Below, one piece after another: positions 29,026 through 39,679 of a DNA stretch of 64,000 bases. The position numbers and the translations under genes are program-made. This stretch comes from Vagococcus xieshaowenii (GTDB lineage Bacteria; Bacillota; Bacilli; Lactobacillales; Vagococcaceae). How positions within the stretch are numbered: position 1 is the stretch's first letter; the number at the start of each line of letters is the position of its first letter. The stretch is from NCBI RefSeq assembly GCF_004792515.1, contig NZ_CP038865.1, forward strand, positions 1,154,770 to 1,218,769. The letters run 5' to 3'. Under the pieces are notes generated by a model that did not search any database, had not been told where the DNA came from, and saw nothing but the letters and a program-made list of their open reading frames with translations.

Positions 29026-31107
29026 ATGTTACTACTCGAAGCAACGATTTTAATTATTTTATTGGTAGTTATTTCTAATGTAATTAGTCATTACTTAGTC
29101 TCAATCCCTACCGCATTAATTGAAATTGCTATAGGACTGTTAGTTGTTCTATTTTTTAACATTAATATAACATGGGAATCAGATTGGTTTATGCTACTTT
29201 TTGTTGCTCCCTTACTATTTAATGATGCAAAGCATTTTCCAAACAAAGACATGTGGGAGTTGCGTATTCCAATTTTTGGCTACGCTATTTTATTAGTATT
29301 TCTTACCACTATTTTAGGTGGGTACTTTATCCATTGGCTAATTCCTAGTTTCCCATTACCACTTGCAATGGCCTTGATTGCCGTTTTATCTCCAACAGAT
29401 CCGGTGGCCGTTCAAAGTATTGCCGAACAAGTGAAACTCCCTAAAAAAATTATGGGATTAATTAGTGGCGAAAGTTTAATAAACGATGCCAGTGGATTAA
29501 TTGCCTTTAAATATGCCCTAGTAGCCTTTATGACAGGGTATTTTTCAATTGTAGAAGCAGCAACAAATTTCCTATACATGGCAATAGTTGGTGGTATTCT
29601 TGGATTCATCTTAATGATTATCATTCATTTCTTGAAATTCCGTTTATTCAAGGAAGGGATTCAAGATGTTATTCTCCATTCAACGATTCAGTTACTGACT
29701 CCTTTTATCATCTATATGATTGCTGAAGAATTTCATGCGTCAGGTGTTATTGCCGTTGTAACTGCTGGATTTACTAATATGACAAGAAAAAATATCGACA
29801 TGAATTTTTATCCTGAAGTTCGCTTACTTACCTCACGCATGTGGGATGTCTTGATTTATATTTTAAATGGGATAGTTTTTGTCTTACTAGGCGCTGAGTT
29901 GCCGATTGCAATGAAAGACGTGATTCGTAACCCTGAAATTAAAAACACTCAACTTTTGATGTATATTTTAATCACTTGGTTGTTCTTATTAGTTGTTAGA
30001 ACTGTTTGGTCGTATTTATTTGTTATGGTGACCTATCGTAAAAGCGAAAAATCTGAAAAACCTAATCTACTCACCTCATTTTTAACAGGGATGACGGGCG
30101 TTCGTGGTGCTGTTACACTTGCGACTATCATGTCGATGCCAATTGTGTTAGATAATGGCGAAGTGTTTGAACAGCGCTCTCTTATGATTGCTATCGCTTG
30201 TGGTGTGGTTATGATGAGTTTAATCGTTGCCTCTATTGGGCTACCTTTATTAACAAAGGATCATTCAAAATTACTTTCTAGTTCAGATGACTTATCAGAT
30301 GATCGTATGCTTGATAAAAATGAAGATATTGAAGATATGTATACAGAAATGGAAGCACGTCAGTTGATGAACATTCAAGTAATTAAATCTCTAAATGAAT
30401 TTAATGTCGGAGAAGATAAGTTAATTACCGCAGACTTACTACATGAATTCCAAATGCGTTTAGATCATTTGCATAAAGAATCCCTTGATGAACAAACTTC
30501 TGAGAAATATCATGAGATCGAAAAGAAAATTCAAAAAGTAGCCTTTACTGGTGAAAAAGACGCATTGAATAAGATAGCCGTAACCACAGATTCTGAAAAA
30601 GAATTTGTTAAACGACAACTTAAAAATATTAGATTAAAAGAAAAAGCACTAGATAACTCTCTTACTTCAAATATTATTAAGTCAATGTATATTTTCAAAG
30701 TTAGTTTGATTAAATGGCTAACATCTTTTATACATTCAAGTAGGCCTAAAGATAAGAACATTGAAGAGACCATGTTTTATCAAACACAGGTCACTTCAAC
30801 AAATGGTGCCATTAGCCAATTAAAACAATACGCTAAACAAGTAGACCCTTCTACTAAAGTTGGCCAATTTGAATTACAAATCATCAATCAAAAAGAACAT
30901 GAATACAAGTATAAACTGCAACGTATTAAACATGGTAATGAACGTCACGCAGATAATTATAATGAAAAACTTGCTGAGTATTATAATTTAGCCATTTATA
31001 CTGAACGTAAAGTGATTCACGATTTATATTCTTCCGGGAAAATCACACTAACTACAGCTAATAAATTGCGACAATCATTAACCTATTACGAATCAACACT
31101 TGTTTAA
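29026..31107 (+). CDS. Na+/H+ antiporter (CPA1 family)
   Basis: This is a monovalent cation/proton antiporter of the plasma membrane. The 693 residues comprise about twelve membrane helices (1-410) with the CPA1 motifs LSPTDPVAVQSI and ESLINDASGLIAFK, where the Asp pair carries ions, and MTGVRGAVTLAT. A long cytoplasmic helical tail (about 420-693) is typical of NhaP/NhaK-like bacterial members and may be regulatory. It is the only plus-strand gene in this core stretch, with its own promoter and a shared terminator. Confidence 0.93.
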   Translation: MLLLEATILIILLVVISNVISHYLVSIPTALIEIAIGLLVVLFFNINITWESDWFMLLFVAPLLFNDAKHFPNKDMWELRIPIFGYAILLVFLTTILGGYFIHWLIPSFPLPLAMALIAVLSPTDPVAVQSIAEQVKLPKKIMGLISGESLINDASGLIAFKYALVAFMTGYFSIVEAATNFLYMAIVGGILGFILMIIIHFLKFRLFKEGIQDVILHSTIQLLTPFIIYMIAEEFHASGVIAVVTAGFTNMTRKNIDMNFYPEVRLLTSRMWDVLIYILNGIVFVLLGAELPIAMKDVIRNPEIKNTQLLMYILITWLFLLVVRTVWSYLFVMVTYRKSEKSEKPNLLTSFLTGMTGVRGAVTLATIMSMPIVLDNGEVFEQRSLMIAIACGVVMMSLIVASIGLPLLTKDHSKLLSSSDDLSDDRMLDKNEDIEDMYTEMEARQLMNIQVIKSLNEFNVGEDKLITADLLHEFQMRLDHLHKESLDEQTSEKYHEIEKKIQKVAFTGEKDALNKIAVTTDSEKEFVKRQLKNIRLKEKALDNSLTSNIIKSMYIFKVSLIKWLTSFIHSSRPKDKNIEETMFYQTQVTSTNGAISQLKQYAKQVDPSTKVGQFELQIINQKEHEYKYKLQRIKHGNERHADNYNEKLAEYYNLAIYTERKVIHDLYSSGKITLTTANKLRQSLTYYESTLV

Positions 31108-31109
31108 AA

Positions 31110-31145
31110 AAGAAGGCCGAATTTTCACATTCGGCCTTTTTTTCT
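31110..31145. terminator. Bidirectional terminator between antiporter and thiolase
   Basis: AAGGCCGAA pairs with TTCGGCCTT around a short loop, with T7 on the plus strand and T4-6 on the minus strand. It sits between two convergent genes. Confidence 0.9.
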
Positions 31146-31153
31146 TTTATTTA

Positions 31154-32335
31154 TTAACGTTTACGAACAATCATCGAGGCACCCTGACCTCCACCAATAC
31201 ACAAAGTAGCTAATCCTAAAGAATAATTAGTTTTCATCATTTCATGAATTAATGTTATCAAAATTCTTGTGCCACTTGCACCTATAGGATGACCTAATGC
31301 AATAGCACCTCCGTTGATATTGGTTTTAAGAGGATCTAGGTTAAGCTGTTCCATCACCGTTAACGCTTGTGCAGCAAAAGCCTCGTTCGCTTCAACTAAT
31401 TCAATATCTTGTATCGATAAACCAGCAATCTCTAGTGCCTTTCTAGTTGCAGGAATAGGGCCTTCACCCATCACTTCTGGTGCGACACCTGCTGTTGCAT
31501 AAGAAACAATTTCTGCTAAAATGGGCATCTTTAATTCTTGCGCTTTTTTTTCCGACATTAATATCATCATCGCTGCACCATCATTAATACCTGATGCATT
31601 AGCAGCAGTTACCGTACCCTCAGATTGAAACGCTGGGCGCATATTCGCAATAGCATCCACCGTTACACCTCTTCTTGGGTATTCGTCTGAAGAAATTGTT
31701 TGGGTTTGTCCTTTCTTTGAGGATACAACAACAGGAGAAATTTCATCAATAAACTTTCCTGAATCGATTGCTTCGATTGCTTTTCTTTGACTTTCAACAG
31801 CAAAAGCATCTTGTTGTTGTCTTGTAATATGATATTTTTCACTCAATTTTTCTGCTGTGAGTCCCATGTGATAATTCCCCATAGCATCAGTTAAGCCGTC
31901 TTTTAATAAGCTATCATAGATTTCAGCTGATCCCATTTTACTGCCCCAACGGCGTGTCATATCTAAATAAGGCGCTTGCGACATGTTTTCTGTTCCACCT
32001 ACTAAAACAACCTCAGATTGTCCCGTTTGAATAGACTGCGCTCCTAATATAATAGCTTTCATTCCTGATCCGCACACCATATTGACTGTAAAGGCTGTGC
32101 TATCTTCAGGAACGGCTAAACCTAAGGCAATTTGACGAGCAACATTTTGCCCTAATCCAGCACTTAAAACATTGCCAATAATTACTTCATCAATTTGCTC
32201 CGGTTTAAGTTTTGCTTTTTCAATCGCTGACTTTCCGGCAACAATCCCTAAATCAACGGCTGAAACATTTGCTAACGCACCACCAAATTTACCAATGGGT
32301 GTGCGCTGTGCTGCTACAATAACCACATTTTTCAT
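31154..32335 (-). CDS. Acetyl-CoA C-acetyltransferase (thiolase)
   Basis: This enzyme condenses two acetyl-CoA to acetoacetyl-CoA, or the reverse, and can feed the mevalonate pathway. The 393 residues have the catalytic Cys in VNMVCGSGMKAI (about residue 88), NEAFAAQAL, the His of GGAIALGHPIGASG, and CIGGGQGAS at the C-terminal active site. I chose ATG 32335, which follows GAGGGGGTCACGT. No other lipid or mevalonate gene is adjacent, so the in vivo direction is open. Confidence 0.94.
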   Translation of the reverse strand: MKNVVIVAAQRTPIGKFGGALANVSAVDLGIVAGKSAIEKAKLKPEQIDEVIIGNVLSAGLGQNVARQIALGLAVPEDSTAFTVNMVCGSGMKAIILGAQSIQTGQSEVVLVGGTENMSQAPYLDMTRRWGSKMGSAEIYDSLLKDGLTDAMGNYHMGLTAEKLSEKYHITRQQQDAFAVESQRKAIEAIDSGKFIDEISPVVVSSKKGQTQTISSDEYPRRGVTVDAIANMRPAFQSEGTVTAANASGINDGAAMMILMSEKKAQELKMPILAEIVSYATAGVAPEVMGEGPIPATRKALEIAGLSIQDIELVEANEAFAAQALTVMEQLNLDPLKTNINGGAIALGHPIGASGTRILITLIHEMMKTNYSLGLATLCIGGGQGASMIVRKR

Positions 32336-32424
32336 ACGTGACCCCCTCAATTATTCTCCCACCATTATAACCAACTACCGACTAAATACCTACTTAATTT
32401 TGATAGTTTAAACTAAATTTATTA

Positions 32425-32460
32425 AATTAAAAAGATGCTATGACATTTTGTCATAACATC
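32425..32460 (-). terminator. Terminator of ftsK
   Basis: 12-bp stem (one mismatch) between 32434 and 32460, GATGTTATGACA with TGTCATAGCATC, followed by TTTTTAAT on the minus strand. Confidence 0.85.
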
Positions 32461-32508
32461 TTCTAACTAATTTGTTATAAAGATTTGATTTACTCGTAGA
32501 AAAACTAA

Positions 32509-34878
32509 TTAAAATGGTAAATCTTCATCTGATGTGACTGATTCTTCTACTGACTCAAGGGAACTAATTAATACTTTTCTTGGTTTACTTCCCTCAGAAG
32601 GACCAACTACGCCATTTGCTTCCATTTCATCGATTAAACGAGCCGCTCGGTTATACCCAATTCTAAAACGTCGTTGAAGCATTGAAATACTTGCTGCTTC
32701 CATCTCTGCTACCATTGTTACGGCATCATCATATAATTCATCTTGAGATTCCCCACTTCCATTAGAGGAAGTTGGTTCATCACTTGGCATCATATCTTCT
32801 CGGTATTCAGCTTTTTGCTGTGTGGTCACGAAAGAAACAATATCTTCAACTTCACCGTCTGAAATAAATGCACCTTGCACACGAATAGGTTTATTTTCTC
32901 CCATTGGTAAGAAGAGCATATCTCCACGACCTAATAATTTTTCAGCACCGTTACTGTCAATAATCGTACGTGAGTCTGTCCCACTTGAAACGGCAAAAGC
33001 TATTCTTGAAGGAACATTGGCTTTAATGATACCCGTAATAACATCGACACTCGGACGTTGTGTGGCAAGAATCATGTGGATACCCGCTGCTCTAGCCATT
33101 TGTGCTAAACGAATAATCGCATCTTCCACTTCATTACTTGCAACCATCATCAAATCAGCTAACTCATCAACGATCACAACAATATAAGGCAATGTGGGAC
33201 GATTCTCTCCATCATCTAAATTATGCTTCATAATCAAGTCATTATAACCTGTCATATTACGCACACCGTAACCTGCAAATAGTTCGTAACGTTTTTCCAT
33301 TTCTTGTACTACTTTTTGCAAAGCTTGCGCTGCTTTACGTGGATTAGTCACTACAGGTGTTAGTAAATGTGGTACCCCATTGTAGACATTTAGTTCTACC
33401 ATTTTAGGATCAATCATCATCATCTTAACTTCATGTGGTTTGGCGTTCATTAGAATGCTAGTAATAATACCATTGATACACACTGATTTACCACTACCTG
33501 TAGAACCAGCTATTAGTAAATGTGGCATCTTGGATAAATCAGCTGAAATGACTTGACCTGAAATATCACGTCCCAACGGCACTTCTAAAAGACGACCATC
33601 ATGATTAGGTTGTGATTCGATGACATCTCTAAATGAAACCATGCTAATTTTAGTATTTGGCACCTCAATCCCAATTAGTGATTTACCTGGAATTGGCGCT
33701 TCCATTCGAATATCCTTAGCCGCTAATGCTAGTGCAAGATCGTCTGTCAAACTAACAATTTTACTAACTTTCACCCCAACTGCTGGTTGAATTTCGTATT
33801 TAGTAACTGATGGTCCAATACTTGCACGAACAACTTTCGCATCAACGCCGAAGCTTTCAAAAGTACGCTCTAAAATTTGTAAATTTTCTTTTACTTTTTC
33901 ATTTTCGCCACTTTGATTAATTTTAGGAATTTCTGCTAGTAATGTTGTAGGTGGTAACTGATAATCTCTATTTTCAATTTCTTGCGGAATATCAAATTCG
34001 AGATGCTCTTCTTCATCTTGATTTTCAGAAACGGGTTGTGGTGGTTCTACTTGCATTTCTTCAATAATTATTTCTGTTTCGACAGGCTCATTACTAGCTT
34101 GATAATTGTCTATTTCAAATAAAGACGTCACTTGTGGCTCTTCTGGTTGATTGGCTGTCTCTCTTTCTTCCAGTTTTTCTTTTTGTCGTTGCTGCTTTTC
34201 CAATACTTTTTGCTGCTTCTTTTCTAAACGTTTGGCCTGTTTTGCTGCTAACGTTTGATCATCTACTTCGATATATGACATGATTTTATCTTTAGCATTA
34301 GCTAAAACATCAAGCATTACATCTAATTGAATATTAAAAAATAGAATAACCCCTGCTATCCCCATAAAGAACATAAGTAAATAGCTACCTAATTGATCAA
34401 GTAAAAAATAAGTGACTGAATATATTAGGGCTCCTAACATGCCGCCACCAACAGATAATTTCACTGTACTGTTTTGAATATCATGGAGTAATTTTGACCA
34501 GGTCACATGAATAATATTGGTGTCTGCATTAATACCTTTTCTAAATAGTAATAGATGTAATAATAAACAGACTGCCATATAAACTAATGATAACCCTACT
34601 AGCTTCTTAGGCTCTTTTACTTTTAAAGGATTTCCAGAAATCATTACCAAGAAACCAAAAATCATAAATAATAAACCAAATAACTGGTAAGTATTACCGA
34701 CTAATAAACGAAAAACATTCGCTATTAAATTGCCTAAAAACCCAACATGCAGCATACCAAATAGTCCCAGTAAAACAAACGATAAGCCAATGAAAAAATA
34801 GACTATACGCTCTTGTTGCTGCTTTTGCTTTTTCGTCTTTCTTGATGATTTTTTCTTTTTATTTGTTTTGTTTGCCAT
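32509..34878 (-). CDS. ftsK: DNA translocase FtsK
   Basis: FtsK pumps chromosome DNA through the division septum. From ATG 34878 the 789-residue protein has a Lys-rich head, four to five membrane helices (about 20-195) with the loop motif [10 protein letters not shown], an acidic/Gln-rich linker (about 205-330), the motor domain with Walker [10 protein letters not shown] and Walker [14 protein letters not shown], and the C-terminal gamma winged helix ([20 protein letters not shown]). GGAGTGGCTTC precedes the ATG; the longer frame starting at 34923 has no ribosome site. It is called ftsK rather than spoIIIE because nothing suggests sporulation. Confidence 0.96.
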   Translation of the reverse strand: MANKTNKKKKSSRKTKKQKQQQERIVYFFIGLSFVLLGLFGMLHVGFLGNLIANVFRLLVGNTYQLFGLLFMIFGFLVMISGNPLKVKEPKKLVGLSLVYMAVCLLLHLLLFRKGINADTNIIHVTWSKLLHDIQNSTVKLSVGGGMLGALIYSVTYFLLDQLGSYLLMFFMGIAGVILFFNIQLDVMLDVLANAKDKIMSYIEVDDQTLAAKQAKRLEKKQQKVLEKQQRQKEKLEERETANQPEEPQVTSLFEIDNYQASNEPVETEIIIEEMQVEPPQPVSENQDEEEHLEFDIPQEIENRDYQLPPTTLLAEIPKINQSGENEKVKENLQILERTFESFGVDAKVVRASIGPSVTKYEIQPAVGVKVSKIVSLTDDLALALAAKDIRMEAPIPGKSLIGIEVPNTKISMVSFRDVIESQPNHDGRLLEVPLGRDISGQVISADLSKMPHLLIAGSTGSGKSVCINGIITSILMNAKPHEVKMMMIDPKMVELNVYNGVPHLLTPVVTNPRKAAQALQKVVQEMEKRYELFAGYGVRNMTGYNDLIMKHNLDDGENRPTLPYIVVIVDELADLMMVASNEVEDAIIRLAQMARAAGIHMILATQRPSVDVITGIIKANVPSRIAFAVSSGTDSRTIIDSNGAEKLLGRGDMLFLPMGENKPIRVQGAFISDGEVEDIVSFVTTQQKAEYREDMMPSDEPTSSNGSGESQDELYDDAVTMVAEMEAASISMLQRRFRIGYNRAARLIDEMEANGVVGPSEGSKPRKVLISSLESVEESVTSDEDLPF

Positions 34879-34990
34879 GAAGCCACTCCTAAACCTTGAT
34901 AAATAGTGTTCACAGATGAACACCTTTCGTTATAATTATACACTAAAAACAATCTTTTGCTTGTACAAAAGCCAAGAATAAAAAGTTTTC

Positions 34991-35027
34991 AAAAAAAGAA
35001 AGTGACCTTTAATACCTTGTCACTTTC
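34991..35027 (-). terminator. Terminator of the FtsK-like membrane gene
   Basis: GAAAGTGAC/GTCACTTTC arms (34998-35006 and 35019-35027) then T7 on the minus strand, starting directly at the stop codon of the gene at 35028. It separates that gene from full-length ftsK. Confidence 0.9.
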
Positions 35028-35525
35028 CTACTTCTTTTTAAAAATTAGTAACCCACCTAATAATGTGAAAATAATTACCGAAAAAGGCATGATTATTCCT
35101 AACTTTAACCAGTTGACGCATTGGTTAATAAACGCACCTAGCAAACCACCACCGCTATCATAGGTGACTTGATTTAATTGAATATCTCGGTATAAACCAT
35201 TGAAAACATCAGATAAAATGTAACTATTTTCTTTTGCTCCAGGAATATGTAATTGCTGCCAACAAATAATAGCTAACAACAAACAAAAAGCTCCCCAAAA
35301 CAATGATTTCTTTTTGAAATGAAGTTCCTTCTTTAATAACATTAATAACAAGCCGTATAAAATACTAATAACCGCTAGTACACCATATGCTTCACCAACA
35401 AAAAAACGTAAAACATTTGTCATTAATCGGCCAACAAATCCTATCGAAAAAAAACTTAGTATCCCAAATAAAACATACAATATCCCAATACCTATATAAA
35501 GTGTATTCTTTTTTTTATTGCTCAA
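35028..35525 (-). CDS. Stand-alone FtsK membrane-domain paralogue without motor
   Basis: This 165-residue membrane protein aligns by eye with residues about 20-190 of the neighbouring FtsK: GIGILYVLFGILSFFSIGFVG against [21 protein letters not shown] type patterns, LRFFVGEAYGVLAVISILYG against [19 protein letters not shown], and the loop SGGGLLGAFIN against [12 protein letters not shown]. It ends FKKK after the last helix and has no linker, ATPase or gamma domain. It has its own AGGAGG-like ribosome site and terminator, and an intact reading frame. It could be a duplicated, trimmed ftsK that is now a partner or modulator of FtsK; the function is inferred. Confidence 0.75.
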   Translation of the reverse strand: MSNKKKNTLYIGIGILYVLFGILSFFSIGFVGRLMTNVLRFFVGEAYGVLAVISILYGLLLMLLKKELHFKKKSLFWGAFCLLLAIICWQQLHIPGAKENSYILSDVFNGLYRDIQLNQVTYDSGGGLLGAFINQCVNWLKLGIIMPFSVIIFTLLGGLLIFKKK

Positions 35526-35569
35526 ATGTCAGCCTCCTTAACCTTTAATTTCTTACTCATTATATCATA

Positions 35570-35602
35570 AAAGAAGACTGCGTATAGAAATATACACAGT
35601 CC
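35570..35602 (-). terminator. Terminator of topB
   Basis: GACTGTGTATA/TATACGCAGTC stem followed by TTCTTTTA on the minus strand, about 10 bp after the topB stop. Confidence 0.8.
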
Positions 35603-35611
35603 CTTCATTCT

Positions 35612-37690
35612 TTAGTCTTCTTTCATTGCCGCTTTTAATGCTAATGCTAATGGGCTTTCTTCAGGCTCTTGCGCTTGGCTATATTTTTTCACCAATTTGC
35701 GCTCTTCGTGTTTACTCATTTTCTTTTTACGTTCTTGTTTACTCGAAACTTTCTCTGTAATCACACAATACTTACATTTGAAGAAGTCCCCTGTTTTACC
35801 TGAATGAATTTCCATTTTTTTATGACACTGTGGGCAACGTTTATTACTTAATTTTGGATCTTTTCGTCTACTGTAAGAACAACTTTGGTTTGTACAAACA
35901 TATAGTTTACCGTTTTTTGTATTCTTTTCTTTTAATAACTCCCCACACTCAGGACATTTTTTGGAAGTGATGGCATGATTTTTATAAGTTTTATCACTTT
36001 GTTTAATTTCAGAAACTAATCGAGTTGTTTCTTGTTCGATTTCTTTAATAAACGCTTGACGTTTCAATTCGCCGTTAGCAATTGCTTCTAGCTTAGTTTC
36101 CCATTTTTCGGTCAATTCAGGTGATACTAAAGCAGGATTAACCAATGATAAGACTTGTTTACCTTTTGGTGTCACACGTAAACGATTATTTTGACGTTCT
36201 ATTAACTCACTTGAAATCAAACGTTCGATAATTTCCGCTCGCGTTGCAGGTGTTCCTAAATTAAAGTGCTCCATTTTCCCTAGTAATTGTCCTTCGTTCA
36301 TAGGAGCTGGCGCTGTTGTGATTTCTTCTTTCACTTGATAGCTAAGAGACAATGTTTGGCCTTTTTCATACTGTGTCATCGAACTAGCTGTTGTATTATC
36401 TAGCTTCCATCCTTTATCAACAACTGCTGTTTGTTTGAATTGTAATGAATACTCACCTAGAGAAACAAAGAGCTGTTGACGTTTTTCTACATACGCAGGG
36501 TAGAATAGCGCTAAAAATCGTTTACAAATTAATTGATACACACGATTTTCTTCTAAGTCCAATTTTTCACTTCGAGCCACTTGTTCCGTTGGGATGATAC
36601 CATGGTGATCGGTAACACGGTTATTTTGGAATACAGCGGGTTGCTCAATTTTGAAGTGATTCTTAATAATTGGTTGTACTTCTTCTGAAAAATAACCTTT
36701 AACGGCTAACACACGTTCTTTCATAGATGATTGCATGTCATTAGTTAAATATTTTGAATCGGTACGTGGGTAGGTGACAATTTTATGAATTTCATATAAT
36801 CGTTGAATAATAGACAGTGTTTTTTTTGCAGAGTAGCCATATCGTTGATTCGCTTCACGCTGTAACTCGGTTAAATCATAGGGAAGCGGTGCTTTTTCTT
36901 TCTTAACGCTCTCTTTAATCTGATTAACCGTTGCAGTAACAGGTAATTTTTTTAGAATGGCTTCTACTTGGTTTCGTTCGTTTGCTTGTAGAACTCGCTC
37001 TGATTGCATCACTTTCGTTTCTAACTCTTGACTTCTAGCTTGAATCACATAATACGTGGCTGGTTTAAACGTATCGATTTTACGATCTTGTTTATCTACT
37101 AAAGCTAGTGTAGGGGTTTGGACCCTTCCTGCTGAAAGATTATCGTCATATTTAACAGTTAACGCACGTGTCACATTCAAGCCTACTAGCCAGTCTGCTT
37201 GAGAACGAGCGACAGCTGATTCATATAAATCATCAAAGGCTTTTGCTGATTGAAGCTTATTAAACCCATCTTTAATCGCTTTTTCAGTCTGAGAAGAAAT
37301 CCATAAACGTTTAACTGGTTGTTTGACTTTGGCATATTCTAGAATCCAACGTGCTACTAGTTCTCCTTCTCTTCCAGCATCGGTTGCTATAATCACTTCA
37401 CTGACATCTGAACGATTGGCTAACCGCTGAAAACTTTTTAATTGACCTGTCGTTTTTGGTAACGGTTTAATTCCATGGCGTTTAGGGATCATTGGTAACG
37501 TATCAAACGACCACTCGCGCCATTCTTTTTGATAATCTTCAGGCATTTTCAAGGTTAACAAGTGACCTAAAGCCCATGTCACAATGTAGTGTTTACCTTC
37601 TATATATGTTTTATGTTTTTCATTTGCGCCGAGAACTTTAGCCAAATCTCTTGCAACACTTGGCTTCTCCGCTAATACTAATTTTTTCAT
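35612..37690 (-). CDS. topB: DNA topoisomerase III
   Basis: TopB is a type IA topoisomerase that decatenates DNA and resolves recombination intermediates. The 692 residues begin with the Toprim domain (LVLAEKPSVARDLAKVLG; DAGREGELVARWI), contain the active-site Tyr region (HKIVTYPRTDSKYL), and end with zinc-ribbon repeats (CPECGELL, CTNQSCSYS, CPQCHKKM) and a basic tail. ATG 37690 follows AAAGGAACAAA. It overlaps the upstream DUF1033 gene by 53 nt. Confidence 0.96.
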   Translation of the reverse strand: MKKLVLAEKPSVARDLAKVLGANEKHKTYIEGKHYIVTWALGHLLTLKMPEDYQKEWREWSFDTLPMIPKRHGIKPLPKTTGQLKSFQRLANRSDVSEVIIATDAGREGELVARWILEYAKVKQPVKRLWISSQTEKAIKDGFNKLQSAKAFDDLYESAVARSQADWLVGLNVTRALTVKYDDNLSAGRVQTPTLALVDKQDRKIDTFKPATYYVIQARSQELETKVMQSERVLQANERNQVEAILKKLPVTATVNQIKESVKKEKAPLPYDLTELQREANQRYGYSAKKTLSIIQRLYEIHKIVTYPRTDSKYLTNDMQSSMKERVLAVKGYFSEEVQPIIKNHFKIEQPAVFQNNRVTDHHGIIPTEQVARSEKLDLEENRVYQLICKRFLALFYPAYVEKRQQLFVSLGEYSLQFKQTAVVDKGWKLDNTTASSMTQYEKGQTLSLSYQVKEEITTAPAPMNEGQLLGKMEHFNLGTPATRAEIIERLISSELIERQNNRLRVTPKGKQVLSLVNPALVSPELTEKWETKLEAIANGELKRQAFIKEIEQETTRLVSEIKQSDKTYKNHAITSKKCPECGELLKEKNTKNGKLYVCTNQSCSYSRRKDPKLSNKRCPQCHKKMEIHSGKTGDFFKCKYCVITEKVSSKQERKKKMSKHEERKLVKKYSQAQEPEESPLALALKAAMKED

Positions 37691-38000
37691 TTTGTTCCTT
37701 TCCATCAACAACTATTTTTTCTCCATCTTTTAACATTAAAACTCCACGATATAATTGTAAATCGTCATCACATTCTTCACAAAAACGTACTTCATCTTCA
37801 TTCCAGAACGCTACCATAAAATTTGGTTTAAACGTCATCTGTTCATAATCTTCATTTAATTGTTTCATAATTTTATGTAAATAGATAGTTGCTTCTTCAA
37901 ATGTCACAAACTCATGTCGACTGACAATATCGTCTTCCCACCCTTTAAAAAACCACCAGGGCTCATTTTCACCATACATCTCGATTACCTGATAACTCAT
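37638..38000 (-). CDS. DUF1033-family protein
   Basis: This 120-residue acidic cytosolic protein matches by eye the DUF1033 family of Lactobacillales: YQVIEMYGENEPWWFFKGWEDDI, then FCEECDDDLQLYRGVLML. The function is unknown. Its 3' end overlaps the topB start by 53 nt in another frame, so the two are translationally linked. The last 20 or so residues lie in the overlap and are less conserved-looking. Confidence 0.8.
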   Translation of the reverse strand: MSYQVIEMYGENEPWWFFKGWEDDIVSRHEFVTFEEATIYLHKIMKQLNEDYEQMTFKPNFMVAFWNEDEVRFCEECDDDLQLYRGVLMLKDGEKIVVDGKEQNEKISISGEAKCCKRFG

Positions 38001-38104
38001 TTATTCACCCTCAATTTTCAATCTATTACTGTCAGTTTAAATAACCTATCAAAAAAAAGCAAGCAGTTCATCCTATTTTTAAAACGCTCCCTTAACAAAT
38101 AAAA

Positions 38105-38137
38105 AGAAAAAGAGAGCGACTTTATTTGTCACTCCCT
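38105..38137 (-). terminator. Terminator of metNIQ
   Basis: GGGAGTGAC/GTCGCTCTC stem with TTTTTCTTTTT tail on the minus strand, just after the metQ stop. Confidence 0.88.
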
Positions 38138-38144
38138 TGAAAAA

Positions 38145-38969
38145 TTATTTTACAGGCATAATTTTTCCATTCCATTTTTCTTTGATCCATGTTTGTGTAT
38201 CCTCATCGTGTAATGCATCCATTAATTTTTTAATTTTCTCATTATCTTTATCTTTTGTATTAACGGCCACAATATTAGCATATGGAGAATTATTTTCTTC
38301 AACTAACACCCCATCTTGCTCTGGTGCTAAGCCGATTGTTTCAGCAAAGTTCGCATTGATTGCTACTAAGTCTGCTTCATTATTTTTGTACGCTGTGGTC
38401 AATAGCTCGGGGTTGACATCATATTTGAAAACTAACTGCTTGGGATTTTCTTCAATATCATCAAACGTTGCTGTTAGTAAATCCACACCGTCTTTTACTT
38501 TGACCAATCCAGCTTGTTGTAATATCGTAATCACACGTCCCCAGTCAGTGGACGAATTACTTACTAAAACGGTCGCACCATCTTTTAATTCTTTAATATC
38601 TTTCAAAGATTGTGAATAAAAAGCCATTAATTCAATATGGGCTGAACCAGCATTAGTAAAATCATAGCCATTATCTTTCACTGCTTGTTCAAAATAAGGA
38701 ATATGCTGAAAATAATTCGCATCAAGTTCGCCTAAAGATAGGGCTTTATTGGGCAAAATGTAGTCTTGGAATTCAACTATTTCTAGTTCAACACCTTCTT
38801 GAGCTAATTTAGGTTTAATATGTTCTAAAATTTCTGCATGAGGAGTCGGCGAAGCGCCCACTTTCAAGACGTTATCATCTGTTGATTTTTCTTTATTATT
38901 ACTACCACAAGCTGCTAAACCAATTGTTAAGGCCGCTAAGCTTAAAAATGTTAATACTCTTTTCTTCAT
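38145..38969 (-). CDS. metQ: Methionine-binding lipoprotein MetQ
   Basis: This is the NlpA/MetQ-type receptor for methionine import, anchored in the membrane. The 274 residues start with a signal peptide and lipobox GLAACG (Cys21). They include VGASPTPHAEILEHIKP, DYILPNKALSLGELDANYFQH and NANFAETIGLAPEQD, all family hallmarks. It is the last gene of the metN-metI-metQ operon, 20 bp after metI. Confidence 0.95.
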   Translation of the reverse strand: MKKRVLTFLSLAALTIGLAACGSNNKEKSTDDNVLKVGASPTPHAEILEHIKPKLAQEGVELEIVEFQDYILPNKALSLGELDANYFQHIPYFEQAVKDNGYDFTNAGSAHIELMAFYSQSLKDIKELKDGATVLVSNSSTDWGRVITILQQAGLVKVKDGVDLLTATFDDIEENPKQLVFKYDVNPELLTTAYKNNEADLVAINANFAETIGLAPEQDGVLVEENNSPYANIVAVNTKDKDNEKIKKLMDALHDEDTQTWIKEKWNGKIMPVK

Positions 38970-38989
38970 ATATAATCTTCCTTTCTTTT

Positions 38990-39679
38990 TTAACGTTTAT
39001 CAATACGTTTTACTAGCGTATCACCAATAAATTGGATTAAAAACACTAATATTAAAATACAAGCTGTTGCAAATAAAGTGGTCGTTAAATCATCTTGCAT
39101 GTAACCTTGGTAATAGGCTAATTGACCTAAACCACCACCACCAACTGCTCCTGCCATTGCCGCAAAACCAATCATCGTAATTGTTGTCACTGTTCCACCC
39201 GAAATTAACGCTGGTAAACTTTCTGGTAGCAATACTTTTCTAATCATTTGCCACTTAGTTGCGCCCATTGCTTCAGATGCTTCTAGAACCCCGCTATCCA
39301 CTTCTCTAAAGGCCATTTCAACTAAACGTGCATAGAATGGTGTCGCAGAGATAACTAATGCTGGAATAGCTGCTTTGGCTCCTAAGAATGTTCCAAGAAT
39401 TGCACGAGTAAAGGGAATTAACAAAATAATTAAAATAATAAACGGAATCGAACGAAAAATATTACTGATGATCGATAACACTGTATAAAGAATGTTCGCT
39501 ACTTTTCCTTCTTTCTTAGAAAATTCAAACAATAGCAGTCCTAATAGTAATCCCAATATAATAATAAAAATCATAGAGATAGCGGTCACATAAAACGTTT
39601 CTTTGAAAGCCGTTAGAAACTTTTCGCCATCTAATTTACTTAAGTCAAAATATGTTTCCATAAAGCTTTTAGTTTGCAT
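38990..39679 (-). CDS. metI: Methionine ABC transporter permease
   Basis: This is the permease subunit (MetI, also called MetP in Firmicutes) of the methionine importer. The 229 residues have five or so membrane helices and the EAA loop SEAMGATKWQMIRKVLLPESLP that docks on MetN. The start overlaps the metN end by 11 nt. The start codon is an ATG (MQTKSFMETYFD). Confidence 0.95.
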   Translation of the reverse strand: MQTKSFMETYFDLSKLDGEKFLTAFKETFYVTAISMIFIIILGLLLGLLLFEFSKKEGKVANILYTVLSIISNIFRSIPFIILIILLIPFTRAILGTFLGAKAAIPALVISATPFYARLVEMAFREVDSGVLEASEAMGATKWQMIRKVLLPESLPALISGGTVTTITMIGFAAMAGAVGGGGLGQLAYYQGYMQDDLTTTLFATACILILVFLIQFIGDTLVKRIDKR

